A program made the translations under genes and the position numbers. From Marinifilum_A sediminis (lineage in GTDB: Bacteria; Bacteroidota; Bacteroidia; Bacteroidales; Marinifilaceae): 63,662 nucleotides of DNA. Positions 25,268 through 34,414 of this stretch are shown here, piece after piece. Under the pieces are notes generated by a model, which was not told the DNA's origin, made no database searches, and saw only the letters and a program-made list of their open reading frames with translations. The first letter of the stretch is position 1; each line of letters starts with the position of its first letter. The DNA lies in contig CANMCX010000018.1 of the NCBI GenBank assembly GCA_947496465.1, positions 1-63,662 on the forward strand, given 5' to 3'.

Positions 25268-26152
25268 ATGAGCAAAAAAGGTATTTTGATTTGCGGTCAT
25301 GGAACGCGCAAGGAGAGAGGAGCTAAGGCTTTTCAGGAATTTGCAGAGAAATTTGCTGCAATAACTTCGGATTACGAAGTGGAATATGGCTTTTTGGAAT
25401 TATCAGAGCCGGATTTTGAAACTGGAGTGAAGCGTTTGGTTGAGAAAGGAGTATCAGAGATTGTAGCTGTTCCTGTTTTTCTATTTACCGGAGTTCATAT
25501 TCAAAGAGATATTCCTTATGCTTTAAATAGTTTTCAGGAAAAGTATAATGTAAAGATTCAATTGGCGAATTACATTGGAACTTGTAACGAAATGGTTGAG
25601 TACGGAGCTGAATTGATAAATAATACAATAGCTGATAAAGAATGGAAGGCTGAAGATACTGCTTTTCTTGCTCTTGGAATTGGTGCTTCGAAACCTGAAG
25701 CAAATGGTGATTTAGCTAAAATGACTCGTTTGATTCAGGAGAAGCAAAATTATCCTTTCGCAGTTAATGCTTATACCAGTAGCATGACCTATCCGGCATT
25801 ACCACCAGTTTTGGATTGGTTGAAAGTTTTGCCATTTAAGAATATTGTGATGCTTCCTTTTGTGTTTTTTTCTGGTGTTTACATGGACAGAGCCTATGAA
25901 ACAATGGAAGTTTTTGCAAAAGAGAATCCTGATAAGAATATTGCTATCGCACCACTTTTAGGTGATACAGATGGCTTATTTGATGTTTTAAAAACAAGAT
26001 TGCAGGAAGTTTTGGATGGTAAAGTGGATTTGATTGAATCAACGGATTTAACGGGGGTAGAGCCACATCATCATCATCATCATCATCATGGTCACGATCA
26101 TGGGCATTGCCACGGGCACAGCCATGATCATGGACATCATCACCATCATTAA
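25268..26152 (+). CDS. cbiX: sirohydrochlorin cobaltochelatase (CbiX type) with His-rich tail
   Basis: 294 residues with two homologous chelatase halves. The first starts GILICGHGTRKERG, with the catalytic His in CGHG; the second has VMLPFVFFSGVYMDRAYE. It inserts Co2+ into sirohydrochlorin in the anaerobic B12 route. The last 28 or so residues are almost only His, with Gly, Asp and Cys (for example GHDHGHCHGHSHDHGHH). Such tails bind metal and may store or buffer cobalt or nickel. The early position of the chelatase supports the anaerobic, cobalt-early pathway. Confidence 0.93.
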   Translation: MSKKGILICGHGTRKERGAKAFQEFAEKFAAITSDYEVEYGFLELSEPDFETGVKRLVEKGVSEIVAVPVFLFTGVHIQRDIPYALNSFQEKYNVKIQLANYIGTCNEMVEYGAELINNTIADKEWKAEDTAFLALGIGASKPEANGDLAKMTRLIQEKQNYPFAVNAYTSSMTYPALPPVLDWLKVLPFKNIVMLPFVFFSGVYMDRAYETMEVFAKENPDKNIAIAPLLGDTDGLFDVLKTRLQEVLDGKVDLIESTDLTGVEPHHHHHHHHGHDHGHCHGHSHDHGHHHHH

Positions 26153-26167
26153 GATATAGAGAAGAAT

Positions 26168-26872
26168 ATGAATGGAAAAGTATTTGGAGTAGCTCTTGGT
26201 CCCGGAGATCCGGAATTGATTACCATTAAGGCATTGAAGTGTTTGCAGAGAGTGGAGAAAATCTATTTTCCGGCAACCCAAACGCCTAAAGGAAATCAGG
26301 ATAGTTTCTCTCTGGTGATTTTGAAACAATTGGAACTGGATGAATCAAAATTTGTTCCTGTAAATGTTCCGATGAGTAAGGAAAGGTCGCATGCAGAAAA
26401 GGCATATGCTGAACTTTATCTAAAGGTTGAGAAGGACGTAGCGGAAGGAAAGCAAGTTGCTGTTGTAAGTGAGGGAGATATTTCATTCTTTAGCACTTTC
26501 TCATATTTGTTGGAAGATTTTCAGAAGAATGAAATCAATTTTGAAATGATTCCTGGAGTACCGGCATTTATTTTGGGTGGATCGGCAGGGCAATTGCCAC
26601 TTGTTACTCAGAAAGATAAGCTTTTGGTCGCGCCTGACTTGGAGAATGAAGAAGAACTAAAATCACTTTTGGAACAGAATCAAACGGTGGTTTTAATGAA
26701 AATCTCTAAGGTTCGAGATTGGATCAAAGAGTTTATTGAAGAAAGCAAGTTGAAATTCTTTTACGGGGAATATTTGGGTACAGAAAAACAATTTACTTGT
26801 AAGGATATCGAAAGTTTACAAGACAGAAGAATTCCATACTTCGCCATTATCATTTTTTACGGAAATAAATAA
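26168..26872 (+). CDS. cbiL: cobalt-precorrin-2 C20-methyltransferase
   Basis: 234 residues of the tetrapyrrole methylase family. GVALGPGDPELITIKALK at the N-terminus and VVSEGDISFFSTFSYL identify the CbiL/CobI branch, together with VPMSKERSHAEKAY and PGVPAFILGGSA. It methylates C20 of the cobalt-factor. Usual length. Sits 15 bases after cbiX and 6 before the next gene. Confidence 0.92.
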   Translation: MNGKVFGVALGPGDPELITIKALKCLQRVEKIYFPATQTPKGNQDSFSLVILKQLELDESKFVPVNVPMSKERSHAEKAYAELYLKVEKDVAEGKQVAVVSEGDISFFSTFSYLLEDFQKNEINFEMIPGVPAFILGGSAGQLPLVTQKDKLLVAPDLENEEELKSLLEQNQTVVLMKISKVRDWIKEFIEESKLKFFYGEYLGTEKQFTCKDIESLQDRRIPYFAIIIFYGNK

Positions 26873-26878
26873 AATATC

Positions 26879-28282
26879 ATGCCAAATATATTAGGAAAGA
26901 TTACGGTTGCAGGCTTAGGACCAGGAAGTCCTGAGATGTTTTTGAATCCTGCTGTTGATGCAATCAAAACTGCCGATGTTGTTATCGGCTACAAATATTA
27001 TTTTCAGTTTATCGAAAGTTTCTTGAAAGAAGGAACGGAATGCATGGATACAGGCATGAGACAGGAAGTGCAGCGTGCCGAAAAGGCTTTCGAATTGGCT
27101 GAGCAAGGAAAAGATGTTGTTGTGATTAGTTCTGGTGATGCTGGAATTTATGGAATGGCATCTTTAGTATTTGAAATGGCTGAGAAAACACAATCGAAAG
27201 TAGAATTGAAGGTTGTACCTGGAATTTCAGCATTTCAGGCAGCGGCTGCTAAATTGGGTGCTCCATTGAGTCACGATTTGGTGATTCTTTCTTTATCTGA
27301 TTTGTTGACGGATTATGCTTTGATAGAGAAAAGAATGAGGGCAGCTGCTATGGGCGATTTTGTTACTGCAATTTATAATCCTAAAAGCAAGAAAAGATAT
27401 TGGCAATTGTATCGCTTAAGAGAATTGTTCTTGGAAGAAAGAGACGGAAATACGCCGGTTGCGGTTGTACGTCAGGTAGCGCGTGATGAGGAGAATATTA
27501 CTTTAACCAACCTACAGGATTTCGACCCTGAAATTGTAGATATGTTCTCTATCGTTATTGTTGGTAATTCTCAATCTTACATTTCTGGCGATAGATTCAT
27601 AACACCTCGAGGCTACTACAATAAAGAAGAGCAAAACGGCAGACCGGGTCCGCTAATTATGCAGGAAAGTTTCAGAACAATTGCAGCTGAACTAAAAGGC
27701 ATGGATTTGCCTTTGGAAACCAAGTGGATGTTATTACACTGTATTCACACTTCAGCCGATTTTGAGTTAGCGAAGATTTTGAAAGTACAAAACAATGCAG
27801 CTCCGAAATTGAATGAATACCTACAAAAAGGTGGTGTAATCATTACTGATGTGACTATGGTTCAATCGGGAATTCGCAAGAAAGCATGTGAAAGAATGGG
27901 TGTTGAGATAAAATGCTACTTGCACGATCCAAGAACAATGGAATTATCCGAAAAGCATGGGATTACTCGCACACAGGCAGGAATTCGTTTGGCGGTTGAA
28001 GAGCATCCGGATGCATTGTATGTATTTGGAAATGCACCAACGGCATTGATCGAATTGACTGATTTGATTCGTACAAAAGGCATTCAACCTGCAGGTATAA
28101 TTGCTGCTCCGGTTGGATTTGTGAATGTGAAAGAATCAAAGCACAGAGTGAAGAGTTTTACCGAATTACCAGCGGTTATTATTGATGGACGTAAGGGTGG
28201 ATCTACTTTGGCAGCTACCATCATAAATGCCATTTTGAGTTTGGAAGATGCTTACGATCTAAAACCCGGAAGAGATGTATAA
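26879..28282 (+). CDS. CbiH-CbiC fusion: precorrin-3B C17-methyltransferase / precorrin-8X methylmutase
   Basis: 467 residues. Residues 1 to about 245 are a methylase (ITVAGLGPGSPEMFLNPA, VVISSGDAGIYGMASL, VTAIYNPKSKKRYWQL), the CbiH/CobJ enzyme that methylates C17 and contracts the ring. After a short linker (NGRPGPLIMQESF), residues about 255-467 are CbiC/CobH (LLHCIHTSADFE, GVIITDVTMVQSGI, VFGNAPTALIEL, PVGFVNVKESK), which moves the C11 methyl to C12. The two steps are not consecutive, so fusion may serve stoichiometry rather than channelling. The next gene overlaps its end by eight bases. Confidence 0.93.
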   Translation: MPNILGKITVAGLGPGSPEMFLNPAVDAIKTADVVIGYKYYFQFIESFLKEGTECMDTGMRQEVQRAEKAFELAEQGKDVVVISSGDAGIYGMASLVFEMAEKTQSKVELKVVPGISAFQAAAAKLGAPLSHDLVILSLSDLLTDYALIEKRMRAAAMGDFVTAIYNPKSKKRYWQLYRLRELFLEERDGNTPVAVVRQVARDEENITLTNLQDFDPEIVDMFSIVIVGNSQSYISGDRFITPRGYYNKEEQNGRPGPLIMQESFRTIAAELKGMDLPLETKWMLLHCIHTSADFELAKILKVQNNAAPKLNEYLQKGGVIITDVTMVQSGIRKKACERMGVEIKCYLHDPRTMELSEKHGITRTQAGIRLAVEEHPDALYVFGNAPTALIELTDLIRTKGIQPAGIIAAPVGFVNVKESKHRVKSFTELPAVIIDGRKGGSTLAATIINAILSLEDAYDLKPGRDV

Positions 28283-29480
28283 TTTCTACATCATTGGTAT
28301 ACCTGATAGAATGGAGGTGAGCCTTTCTCCTGAAGTGAAGGAAGTACTGCAGCAGCAGCACTATTTCTCAGGGGGAAAGCGTCATCATGATTTGGTGAAG
28401 AAATATCTTCCAACTAATGCAGAATGGATTGATGTTGTGGTGCCATTGGAAGGAACTTTCCAGAAATACGAAAAGATTGATGAGCCAATTGTGGTGATTG
28501 CATCCGGTGATCCATTGTTCTTTGGAATAGGGAACACCATCAAGCGTAGATTTCCTGGAGCTAAAATGAAAGTGTATTCTTACTTTAATAGCTTGCAGTT
28601 ATTGGCTCACGAGTTTCAATTGCCTTATGGTGAAATGACGATTACGACCTTAACAGGTAGAGATTGGGTGAATTTGGATCAAGAATTGATCCGTGGAAAA
28701 AAGACTATTGGAGTTTTAACCGATAAAAAGAAAACGCCATCTACCATAGCAGCCAGAATGCTGGGTGCCGGATTGGACAATTACAGGATGATTGTAGGTT
28801 CAAAATTGGGAGGTGAGGATCAGTTTTGCACTGAGATTGCCTTGAATGATGCTGTTGGAAAAGAATTTGCTCATCCTAATTGTTTGATTTTAATTCAGGA
28901 GAAACCAATTAAAAGAACTTTGGGCATTCACGAAAAGGATTTTCACATTTTGGATGGACGCCCGAAGATGATAACCAAGCGCAGCATTCGTTTGAACTCC
29001 ATTTCCTTTTTGGATTTGGATGAGGCAAAACATTTGTGGGATGTGGGTTACTGCACAGGATCGGTATCTATCGAAGCCAAACAGTTTGCACCTCACATAA
29101 AAGTAACAGCCTTTGAGAGAAGAGAGGAGTCAAGGGAATTGTTGAAGGAAAATCAACAAAAGTTTGCTGTGCCTGGAATAGAGGGAATACACGATGACTT
29201 TTTCAATATAGATCATTCAACAATTGAGAGACCAGATCGCATTTTTATTGGTGGTCATGGTGGAAGATTGAACGAAATGATGCAGCGTTTGCATGCAGTA
29301 TTGGAAGATGATGGAATCATTGTTTTTAATACGGTAAGTGAATCAACCAAGCAGGATTTCTTGAAAGCAGCCGAGGAACTGCAAATGGAAATTTCTGATC
29401 AAATGAGTATTCAGCAGGATGATCACAACCCGATTGTGATTTTTCAAGCGAAAAAAAAGATTAAACACGAAGGACAATAA
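28275..29480 (+). CDS. cobL: precorrin-6Y C5,15-methyltransferase, CbiE-CbiT fusion (CobL type)
   Basis: 401 residues. The N-terminal half is the CbiE methylase (SLSPEVKEVLQQ, VVIASGDPLFFGIGNTI). The C-terminal half is CbiT, a Rossmann SAM methyltransferase with LWDVGYCTGSVSIEA replacing the usual DxGxGTGSxSIE, and RIFIGGHGGRLNEM. Together they methylate C5 and C15 and decarboxylate the acetate at C12. The start overlaps the previous stop, suggesting translational coupling. Confidence 0.93.
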   Translation: MYNFYIIGIPDRMEVSLSPEVKEVLQQQHYFSGGKRHHDLVKKYLPTNAEWIDVVVPLEGTFQKYEKIDEPIVVIASGDPLFFGIGNTIKRRFPGAKMKVYSYFNSLQLLAHEFQLPYGEMTITTLTGRDWVNLDQELIRGKKTIGVLTDKKKTPSTIAARMLGAGLDNYRMIVGSKLGGEDQFCTEIALNDAVGKEFAHPNCLILIQEKPIKRTLGIHEKDFHILDGRPKMITKRSIRLNSISFLDLDEAKHLWDVGYCTGSVSIEAKQFAPHIKVTAFERREESRELLKENQQKFAVPGIEGIHDDFFNIDHSTIERPDRIFIGGHGGRLNEMMQRLHAVLEDDGIIVFNTVSESTKQDFLKAAEELQMEISDQMSIQQDDHNPIVIFQAKKKIKHEGQ

Positions 29481-29525
29481 AGAAATAGCTGTTGGCTGTA
29501 AGCTGATAGCTAAAAGCTAAAAAAT

Positions 29526-31358
29526 ATGAGCAATACATTTATCATTATCAATAATCGATTTGCCATGGCAACGGCAGAGCGAATTGCATCAAAAATGGAA
29601 GGCAGTTCAATTGTTTCTGTTGCAGGATATGCTGGTAGCCTTAAAATAAACTCCATTCAGTTATTTCTGCAAAAGGAGTTTCTGAATAGTGATTTGCTGA
29701 TTTTTATTGGGGCAATGGGTATCTGTGTAAGAAGTATTGCTCCCTATATTCAAGATAAAGCTACCGATCCGGCAGTTATCAATTTGGATGTGAAAGGTAA
29801 ATTTGTACAATCGGTTTTATCAGGACACAAAGGTGGTGCGAACGAATATGCCAAACAAATTGCAGAGATTGTAAATGGAACTGCCATTATTACTACAGCA
29901 AGCGATACGTTAAATTTGTGGCCTCTGGATATTATTGGAAAAGAATACGATTGGACCAATGAATATCAAAATGCAAAGGAGAATGATTTTATTTCAGCCT
30001 TTGTAAATAAAAGGAAAACAGCTCTTTTATTGAATGTGAAAAATGAAGGAACTGAAGAACTGAAAGCTTCTTGTCCTGATTTTGTTGAGATATTCTACAA
30101 TTTTGAGGATATCAAACAAGAAGAGTTTAGATTGTTAATTGCTGTAACTCCGGGACTATACGATACAAAAATTCCAACACTCTTTTTCCGACCTAAGTGT
30201 ATTGTGGTGGGAACAGGAGCTCAAAAAGGAATTTTATTGAATGCTTTTGATGCTGAATTGCAAGAGCAATTCAAAGCCAATCATTTGTCATTTGCCTCTC
30301 TTAAAAGCATAAACAGTATTGATGTAAAGGCAAAGGAAGAAGCTTATAAGATTTTTAGCGAAGCTATGAATCTATCATTCCAAACTTTCACAGCTGAAGA
30401 GTTGAATGAAAAAGAGGATGAAGTAAGCTTTTCAGAAGCTGCTCATCGTGAGGTGGGAGCGGTAAATGTATCCGAGGCATCGGCATTGGTGGCAAGTGGA
30501 TCGAATAAACTATTGCAAGCCAAGAGCAAACATGTTGATGCGAATGGAAAGCATTTTACTTTGGCATTGGCAATGGATGCAGCTCAAGAGAGAAAAGGTG
30601 AGATATTTATTGTAGGAGCTGGTCCGGGAGCACCCGATTTGGTGTCGGTTCGTGGTCAGAAATTATTAAAGCGTGCAGATTTAATTCTATATGCAGGAAG
30701 TTTGGTTCCTAGAGAATTGACTGATTACGGAAAAACCTCTTGTGTGATACGAAATTCAGCAGACTTGACTTTGGAAGAGCAGTTTGATGTGATGAAAAAG
30801 CATTATGATGAGGGTGGTTTGGTTGTACGTTTGCATACAGGTGATCCTTGCATTTACGGAGCCATTCAAGAGCAGATGAATTTCTTCGATCAGCACGAAA
30901 TGGACTATGAAATTGTACCGGGAATTTCTTCATTCCAGGCTGCAGCAGCTCGTTTGAAATCTCAATTTACCATTCCTGAGAAAGTACAGTCGATTATTTT
31001 AACGCGTGGCGAGGGAAGAACTCCAATGCCTCCAAGAGAGCAATTGGCGGAATTTGCCAAATTTCAATCTACCATTTGTCTGTTTTTGAGTGTGACTTTG
31101 GTAGAGAAATTACAGAAGGATTTATTGGAAGGATATCCTGAAGATACTCCTGTGGCAATTTGCCACAAACTAACCTGGAAAGAGGAGAAAATCTGGAGAG
31201 GCGAATTGAAGGATTTAGTGAAGATTGTGAAAGAGAACAAACTATCGCTTACTGTGATGATTGTGGTTGGAGAAGCAATTGGCAATCGCAAGAATAGATC
31301 GCTTTTATATCATCCGAAATTTACACATGGCTGCAGAGTAGCTTCGGAAAAAGAATAA
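29526..31358 (+). CDS. CbiG-CbiF fusion: cobalt-precorrin-5A hydrolase / precorrin-4 C11-methyltransferase
   Basis: 610 residues. Residues 1 to about 300 are CbiG (LLIFIGAMGICVRSIAPY, VLSGHKGGANEYA, the C-terminal CbiG part around CIVVGTGAQKG). CbiG opens the delta-lactone in the anaerobic route. After a Glu-rich linker, residues about 355-610 are CbiF/CobM (IFIVGAGPGAPDLVSVRG, LHTGDPCIYGAIQEQ). CbiF makes the substrate that CbiG uses, so these are sequential enzymes in one chain. CbiG presence is diagnostic for anaerobic corrin synthesis. Confidence 0.93.
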   Translation: MSNTFIIINNRFAMATAERIASKMEGSSIVSVAGYAGSLKINSIQLFLQKEFLNSDLLIFIGAMGICVRSIAPYIQDKATDPAVINLDVKGKFVQSVLSGHKGGANEYAKQIAEIVNGTAIITTASDTLNLWPLDIIGKEYDWTNEYQNAKENDFISAFVNKRKTALLLNVKNEGTEELKASCPDFVEIFYNFEDIKQEEFRLLIAVTPGLYDTKIPTLFFRPKCIVVGTGAQKGILLNAFDAELQEQFKANHLSFASLKSINSIDVKAKEEAYKIFSEAMNLSFQTFTAEELNEKEDEVSFSEAAHREVGAVNVSEASALVASGSNKLLQAKSKHVDANGKHFTLALAMDAAQERKGEIFIVGAGPGAPDLVSVRGQKLLKRADLILYAGSLVPRELTDYGKTSCVIRNSADLTLEEQFDVMKKHYDEGGLVVRLHTGDPCIYGAIQEQMNFFDQHEMDYEIVPGISSFQAAAARLKSQFTIPEKVQSIILTRGEGRTPMPPREQLAEFAKFQSTICLFLSVTLVEKLQKDLLEGYPEDTPVAICHKLTWKEEKIWRGELKDLVKIVKENKLSLTVMIVVGEAIGNRKNRSLLYHPKFTHGCRVASEKE

Positions 31359-31381
31359 TTACGAATTCAAAATTACGTATT

Positions 31382-31412
31382 GACCTGACTGGTTTTTATA
31401 ACCTGTCAGGTC
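31382..31412. repeat. intergenic hairpin inside the cob operon
   Basis: GACCTGAC pairs with GTCAGGTC over 8 bases with a 15-base AT-rich loop, in the 68-base gap before cbiJ-cbiD. No T-run follows, so it looks like a processing or stability element or a mobile palindrome rather than a terminator. Confidence 0.55.
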
Positions 31413-31426
31413 TGATGGATAAATAA

Positions 31427-33247
31427 ATGAAAATTCTACTATTCGGAGGAACAACAGAAGGCAAAGCCACATCGAATTGGTTGAGTGATTTGGAAATTGA
31501 ACATTTCTATTCCACCAAGACCAATTCGGGCAATTATGAGAGCAAATTTGGCACTCGTTTTTGCGGAGCTATGGATATAGCTGAAATAGGAGCCTTTTGT
31601 AAGCAACATCAGATTGATTTGATTATTGATGCAGCTCATCCTTTTGCAGATATTTTGCATCAGAATATTGTTAGTGCAGCCAATCAATCCGAATTGCCTG
31701 TCATTAGAATTGAAAGAGACTCAGTTCCACGAATAGAAAGCGAATTTGTTCAATATCATCAGGATTTGGATGGAATCTTGAACGAGATTAAGAATCAAAA
31801 TCAGACGAAGGTTTTGTCTTTAATGGGTGTGAAAGCCTTGCCTGAAATTCATTCCAAAACCGAAGGAATTGACATTTGGTACAGAATTTTGGATTTTCCT
31901 AGCTCTTTGAAAATAGCAGAGGAAGCTGGGGTAGAAAGGAATCGATTGATTATAGCTCCTGCTTTTGAAGGAATGGAAACGCAGGAACCATTATTGATTT
32001 CAGAAAGTATTCACGGAATGATCACCAAAGAGAGTGGTTATTCTGGGCTGTTGGATCAGAAAATGGAATTGGCAATTAAGCATAAAATCCCTTTGTATGT
32101 AATTGGCAGACCTGACCTGCCTGAATATAACGAAACGATTACCAACCGTGAAGGCTTGCAGAAATACTTGAAATCTGTTTTTGCTTTTGAAAGAAAGGAA
32201 ATGGCTCATGGATTTACATCTGGAACTTGTGCCACCATATCTGCGAAAGCAGCCATGAAATTATTATTGGGAGAAGAGAAACAACAGAAAGAGCATATTA
32301 CTTTGGCTGATGGTGGAGTTTGCGAAATGGTATTGCATCAAAATCAAAAAGGAGAGAATTTTACTCTTTGTTCGGTTGTAAAAAATTCTGGGGATGATCC
32401 GGATATTACCGACGGAATGGAAATTGGTGTACGATTGTCCTGGAATGAGGAAAATGCAATTCGATTTGTAAAAGGAGAAGGAGTTGGAATTGCAACTTTG
32501 GATGGATTGGGAATCCCTTTGGGAGAACCAGCTATAAATCCTGTTCCACGAAAAATGATTCGTTTTGAATTGGAGCAATTGTTGGAAGATCATGAAATTG
32601 ATAAGGGAGTAGATGTTTCTGTTTTTGTGCCATTGGGAAGAAAACTGGGTGCAAAAACTTTTAATCCGAAGCTCGGCATTGTTGGTGGGATTTCCATTAT
32701 AGGAACAACGGGTAGAATTAAACCTTATTCATTGGAAGCCTATGTGCAAACTATTCAGAAACAATTGGATTTGGCGGTTTTGAATAAGAGCAAGCATATT
32801 GTAATGAATTCGGGCGGACGAAGCGAACGTTACTTAAAACAACGATTTCCCGAATTAAATAATCTAGCCTTTCTGCAATACGGAAATTTTATTGGTGAGA
32901 TGCTGAAAACCATTAATGGCTCAGGAGTAGAGAAAGTAAGCATGGGTATCATGACCGGAAAGGCAATAAAACTAGCTGCTGGAAATTTGGATACGCACAG
33001 TAAAAAAGTGGTTTTAGATCATGAGTTTTTAATGAATCTAGCACGAGATTGTAATTATTCCAAGGAAATAATTCATCAAGTTGGAAACATTAAAATGGGG
33101 CGAGAGCTGGAAGATATTTTTACATTTTCGAAAGATGAAGCATTTTTTAAATCAATAATTGATTGTTGTAAGGCGGTTTGTCAAACTGCAATTGAAGATT
33201 ATGAATTTGAGCTTTTACTAATTAGTAATAAGGGAGAAATATTATAA
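31427..33247 (+). CDS. CbiJ-CbiD fusion: cobalt-precorrin-6A reductase / C1-methyltransferase
   Basis: 606 residues. Residues 1 to about 250 are CbiJ/CobK (ILLFGGTTEGKATSNWL, LIIDAAHPFADILHQN, VLSLMGVKALPEI), an NADH/NADPH-dependent ring reductase. Residues about 255-606 are CbiD (MAHGFTSGTCATISAKAA, KNSGDDPDITDG, MGIMTGKAIKLA), the anaerobic C1-methyltransferase. CbiD acts immediately before CbiJ, so a channelling reason is plausible. Four bases separate it from cbiM. Confidence 0.93.
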   Translation: MKILLFGGTTEGKATSNWLSDLEIEHFYSTKTNSGNYESKFGTRFCGAMDIAEIGAFCKQHQIDLIIDAAHPFADILHQNIVSAANQSELPVIRIERDSVPRIESEFVQYHQDLDGILNEIKNQNQTKVLSLMGVKALPEIHSKTEGIDIWYRILDFPSSLKIAEEAGVERNRLIIAPAFEGMETQEPLLISESIHGMITKESGYSGLLDQKMELAIKHKIPLYVIGRPDLPEYNETITNREGLQKYLKSVFAFERKEMAHGFTSGTCATISAKAAMKLLLGEEKQQKEHITLADGGVCEMVLHQNQKGENFTLCSVVKNSGDDPDITDGMEIGVRLSWNEENAIRFVKGEGVGIATLDGLGIPLGEPAINPVPRKMIRFELEQLLEDHEIDKGVDVSVFVPLGRKLGAKTFNPKLGIVGGISIIGTTGRIKPYSLEAYVQTIQKQLDLAVLNKSKHIVMNSGGRSERYLKQRFPELNNLAFLQYGNFIGEMLKTINGSGVEKVSMGIMTGKAIKLAAGNLDTHSKKVVLDHEFLMNLARDCNYSKEIIHQVGNIKMGRELEDIFTFSKDEAFFKSIIDCCKAVCQTAIEDYEFELLLISNKGEIL

Positions 33248-33250
33248 GAT

Positions 33251-33979
33251 ATGGGAAAAAAATTACTTGTGCTATTCGCATTTCTAATTCCTTTTCAGGG
33301 ATATAGTATGCACATTATGGAAGGCTATTTGCCTGCTGGTTGGTCGATTTTTTGGACTGTTGTCTACTTGCCATTTTTTGTTTGGGGTGTAAAAATCATT
33401 CAGGAAAAAGTGAAGAAACATCCAGAGCTTAAGATGTTATTTGCCTTGGCAGCTGCTTTTGCATTCGTTATGTCGGCTTTAAAATTGCCTTCGGTAACTG
33501 GTAGTTCATCTCACCCAACAGGCGTAGGGCTTGGTACTTTATTATTCGGTCCCATTGCTATGAGTGTGCTTGGGGTTTTGGTACTGGTATTTCAAGTTCT
33601 TTTATTGGCTCATGGTGGAATTACCACTTTGGGAGCCAATGCTTTTTCTATGGCTTTAGCAGGTCCATTGGTTACTTTCGGGATCTATAAGTTGTGTGTA
33701 AAATTTAAAATCAATCGCTCAGTATCTATTTTCCTAGCTGCCTGTTTGGGCGATTTGGCAACCTACACAGTAACCTCCTTACAATTGGCATTGGCTCACC
33801 CGGATGTACAAACTGGTGTGGCTGGCGCATTCGTGAAATTTGCCTCCATTTTTAGCTTTACGCAGATTCCTGTAGCAATTATTGAAGGATTAATTACCGT
33901 TTTGGTAATGAACATTCTCATTAAAAATATACCAAGTTGGGAAGGGTTAAAATTCAAGTTTAAAACCTCAAAATCATAA
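33251..33979 (+). CDS. cbiM: cobalt ECF transporter S component CbiM
   Basis: 242 residues with a leader-like N-terminus, then MHIMEGYLPAGWSIFW. The mature N-terminal Met-His and the following His are the known metal ligands. Six to seven helices follow, with LPSVTGSSSHPTGVGLG and LLLAHGGITTLGANAFSM, all CbiM signatures. It binds Co2+ and works with CbiN, CbiQ and CbiO at the inner membrane. Its place in the riboswitch operon supports cobalt over nickel. Confidence 0.95.
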   Translation: MGKKLLVLFAFLIPFQGYSMHIMEGYLPAGWSIFWTVVYLPFFVWGVKIIQEKVKKHPELKMLFALAAAFAFVMSALKLPSVTGSSSHPTGVGLGTLLFGPIAMSVLGVLVLVFQVLLLAHGGITTLGANAFSMALAGPLVTFGIYKLCVKFKINRSVSIFLAACLGDLATYTVTSLQLALAHPDVQTGVAGAFVKFASIFSFTQIPVAIIEGLITVLVMNILIKNIPSWEGLKFKFKTSKS

Positions 33980-33983
33980 GAAT

Positions 33984-34277
33984 ATGCTACAAAAGATCGT
34001 AAAGAATCAGAATTTTTGGATTATCATCGCCATAGTAGCTATTGTTGTTGGTGTATTTTCATACGTTGACAATTCAGAATTTGGTGGCGCCGACGGACAA
34101 GCAGAAGAGTATATTGTGGAAGCAAATCCTGCTTATGAACCTTGGTTTTCGAATATCTGGGAACCACCAGGATCGGAAATTGAAAGTTTGCTGTTTGCAT
34201 TGCAAGCCGCCATTGGAGCAGGTATTCTGTTTTATGTGATTGGGTACTATAAGGGAAAGAAAGCAATAGTGAAATAA
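33984..34277 (+). CDS. cbiN: cobalt transport protein CbiN
   Basis: 97 residues with two membrane helices (about residues 8-26 and 72-88) and an acidic extracytoplasmic loop containing EFGGADGQAEEYI and NPAYEPWF, as in CbiN. CbiN assists metal loading of CbiM. It follows cbiM by four bases. A REP-like pair separates it from cbiQ. Confidence 0.9.
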   Translation: MLQKIVKNQNFWIIIAIVAIVVGVFSYVDNSEFGGADGQAEEYIVEANPAYEPWFSNIWEPPGSEIESLLFALQAAIGAGILFYVIGYYKGKKAIVK

Positions 34278-34281
34278 TATG

Positions 34282-34391
34282 CACCCCTCTGGCTGCTGCC
34301 ATCTCCCCTAGAAGGGGAGAAATGTATTATAGAGAATTTTAATTCTAAGAATCTTCCCCTTGTAGGGGAAGTGCCGATAGGCGAAGGGGTG
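34282..34391. repeat. pair of REP-like palindromes in opposite orientation
   Basis: The first copy (34282-34319) reads as the complement: CACCCC, then CTCCCCTAGAAGGGGAG. The second (34353-34391) reads CTTCCCCTTGTAGGGGAAG, then GATAGGCGAAGGGGTG. The arms of each pair perfectly over six to seven bases and the two copies face each other. The same family occurs at 78-115. The location is between cbiN and cbiQ inside an operon. Confidence 0.8.
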
Positions 34392-34414
34392 AATAATAAC
34401 TAAATAATAAGAAA

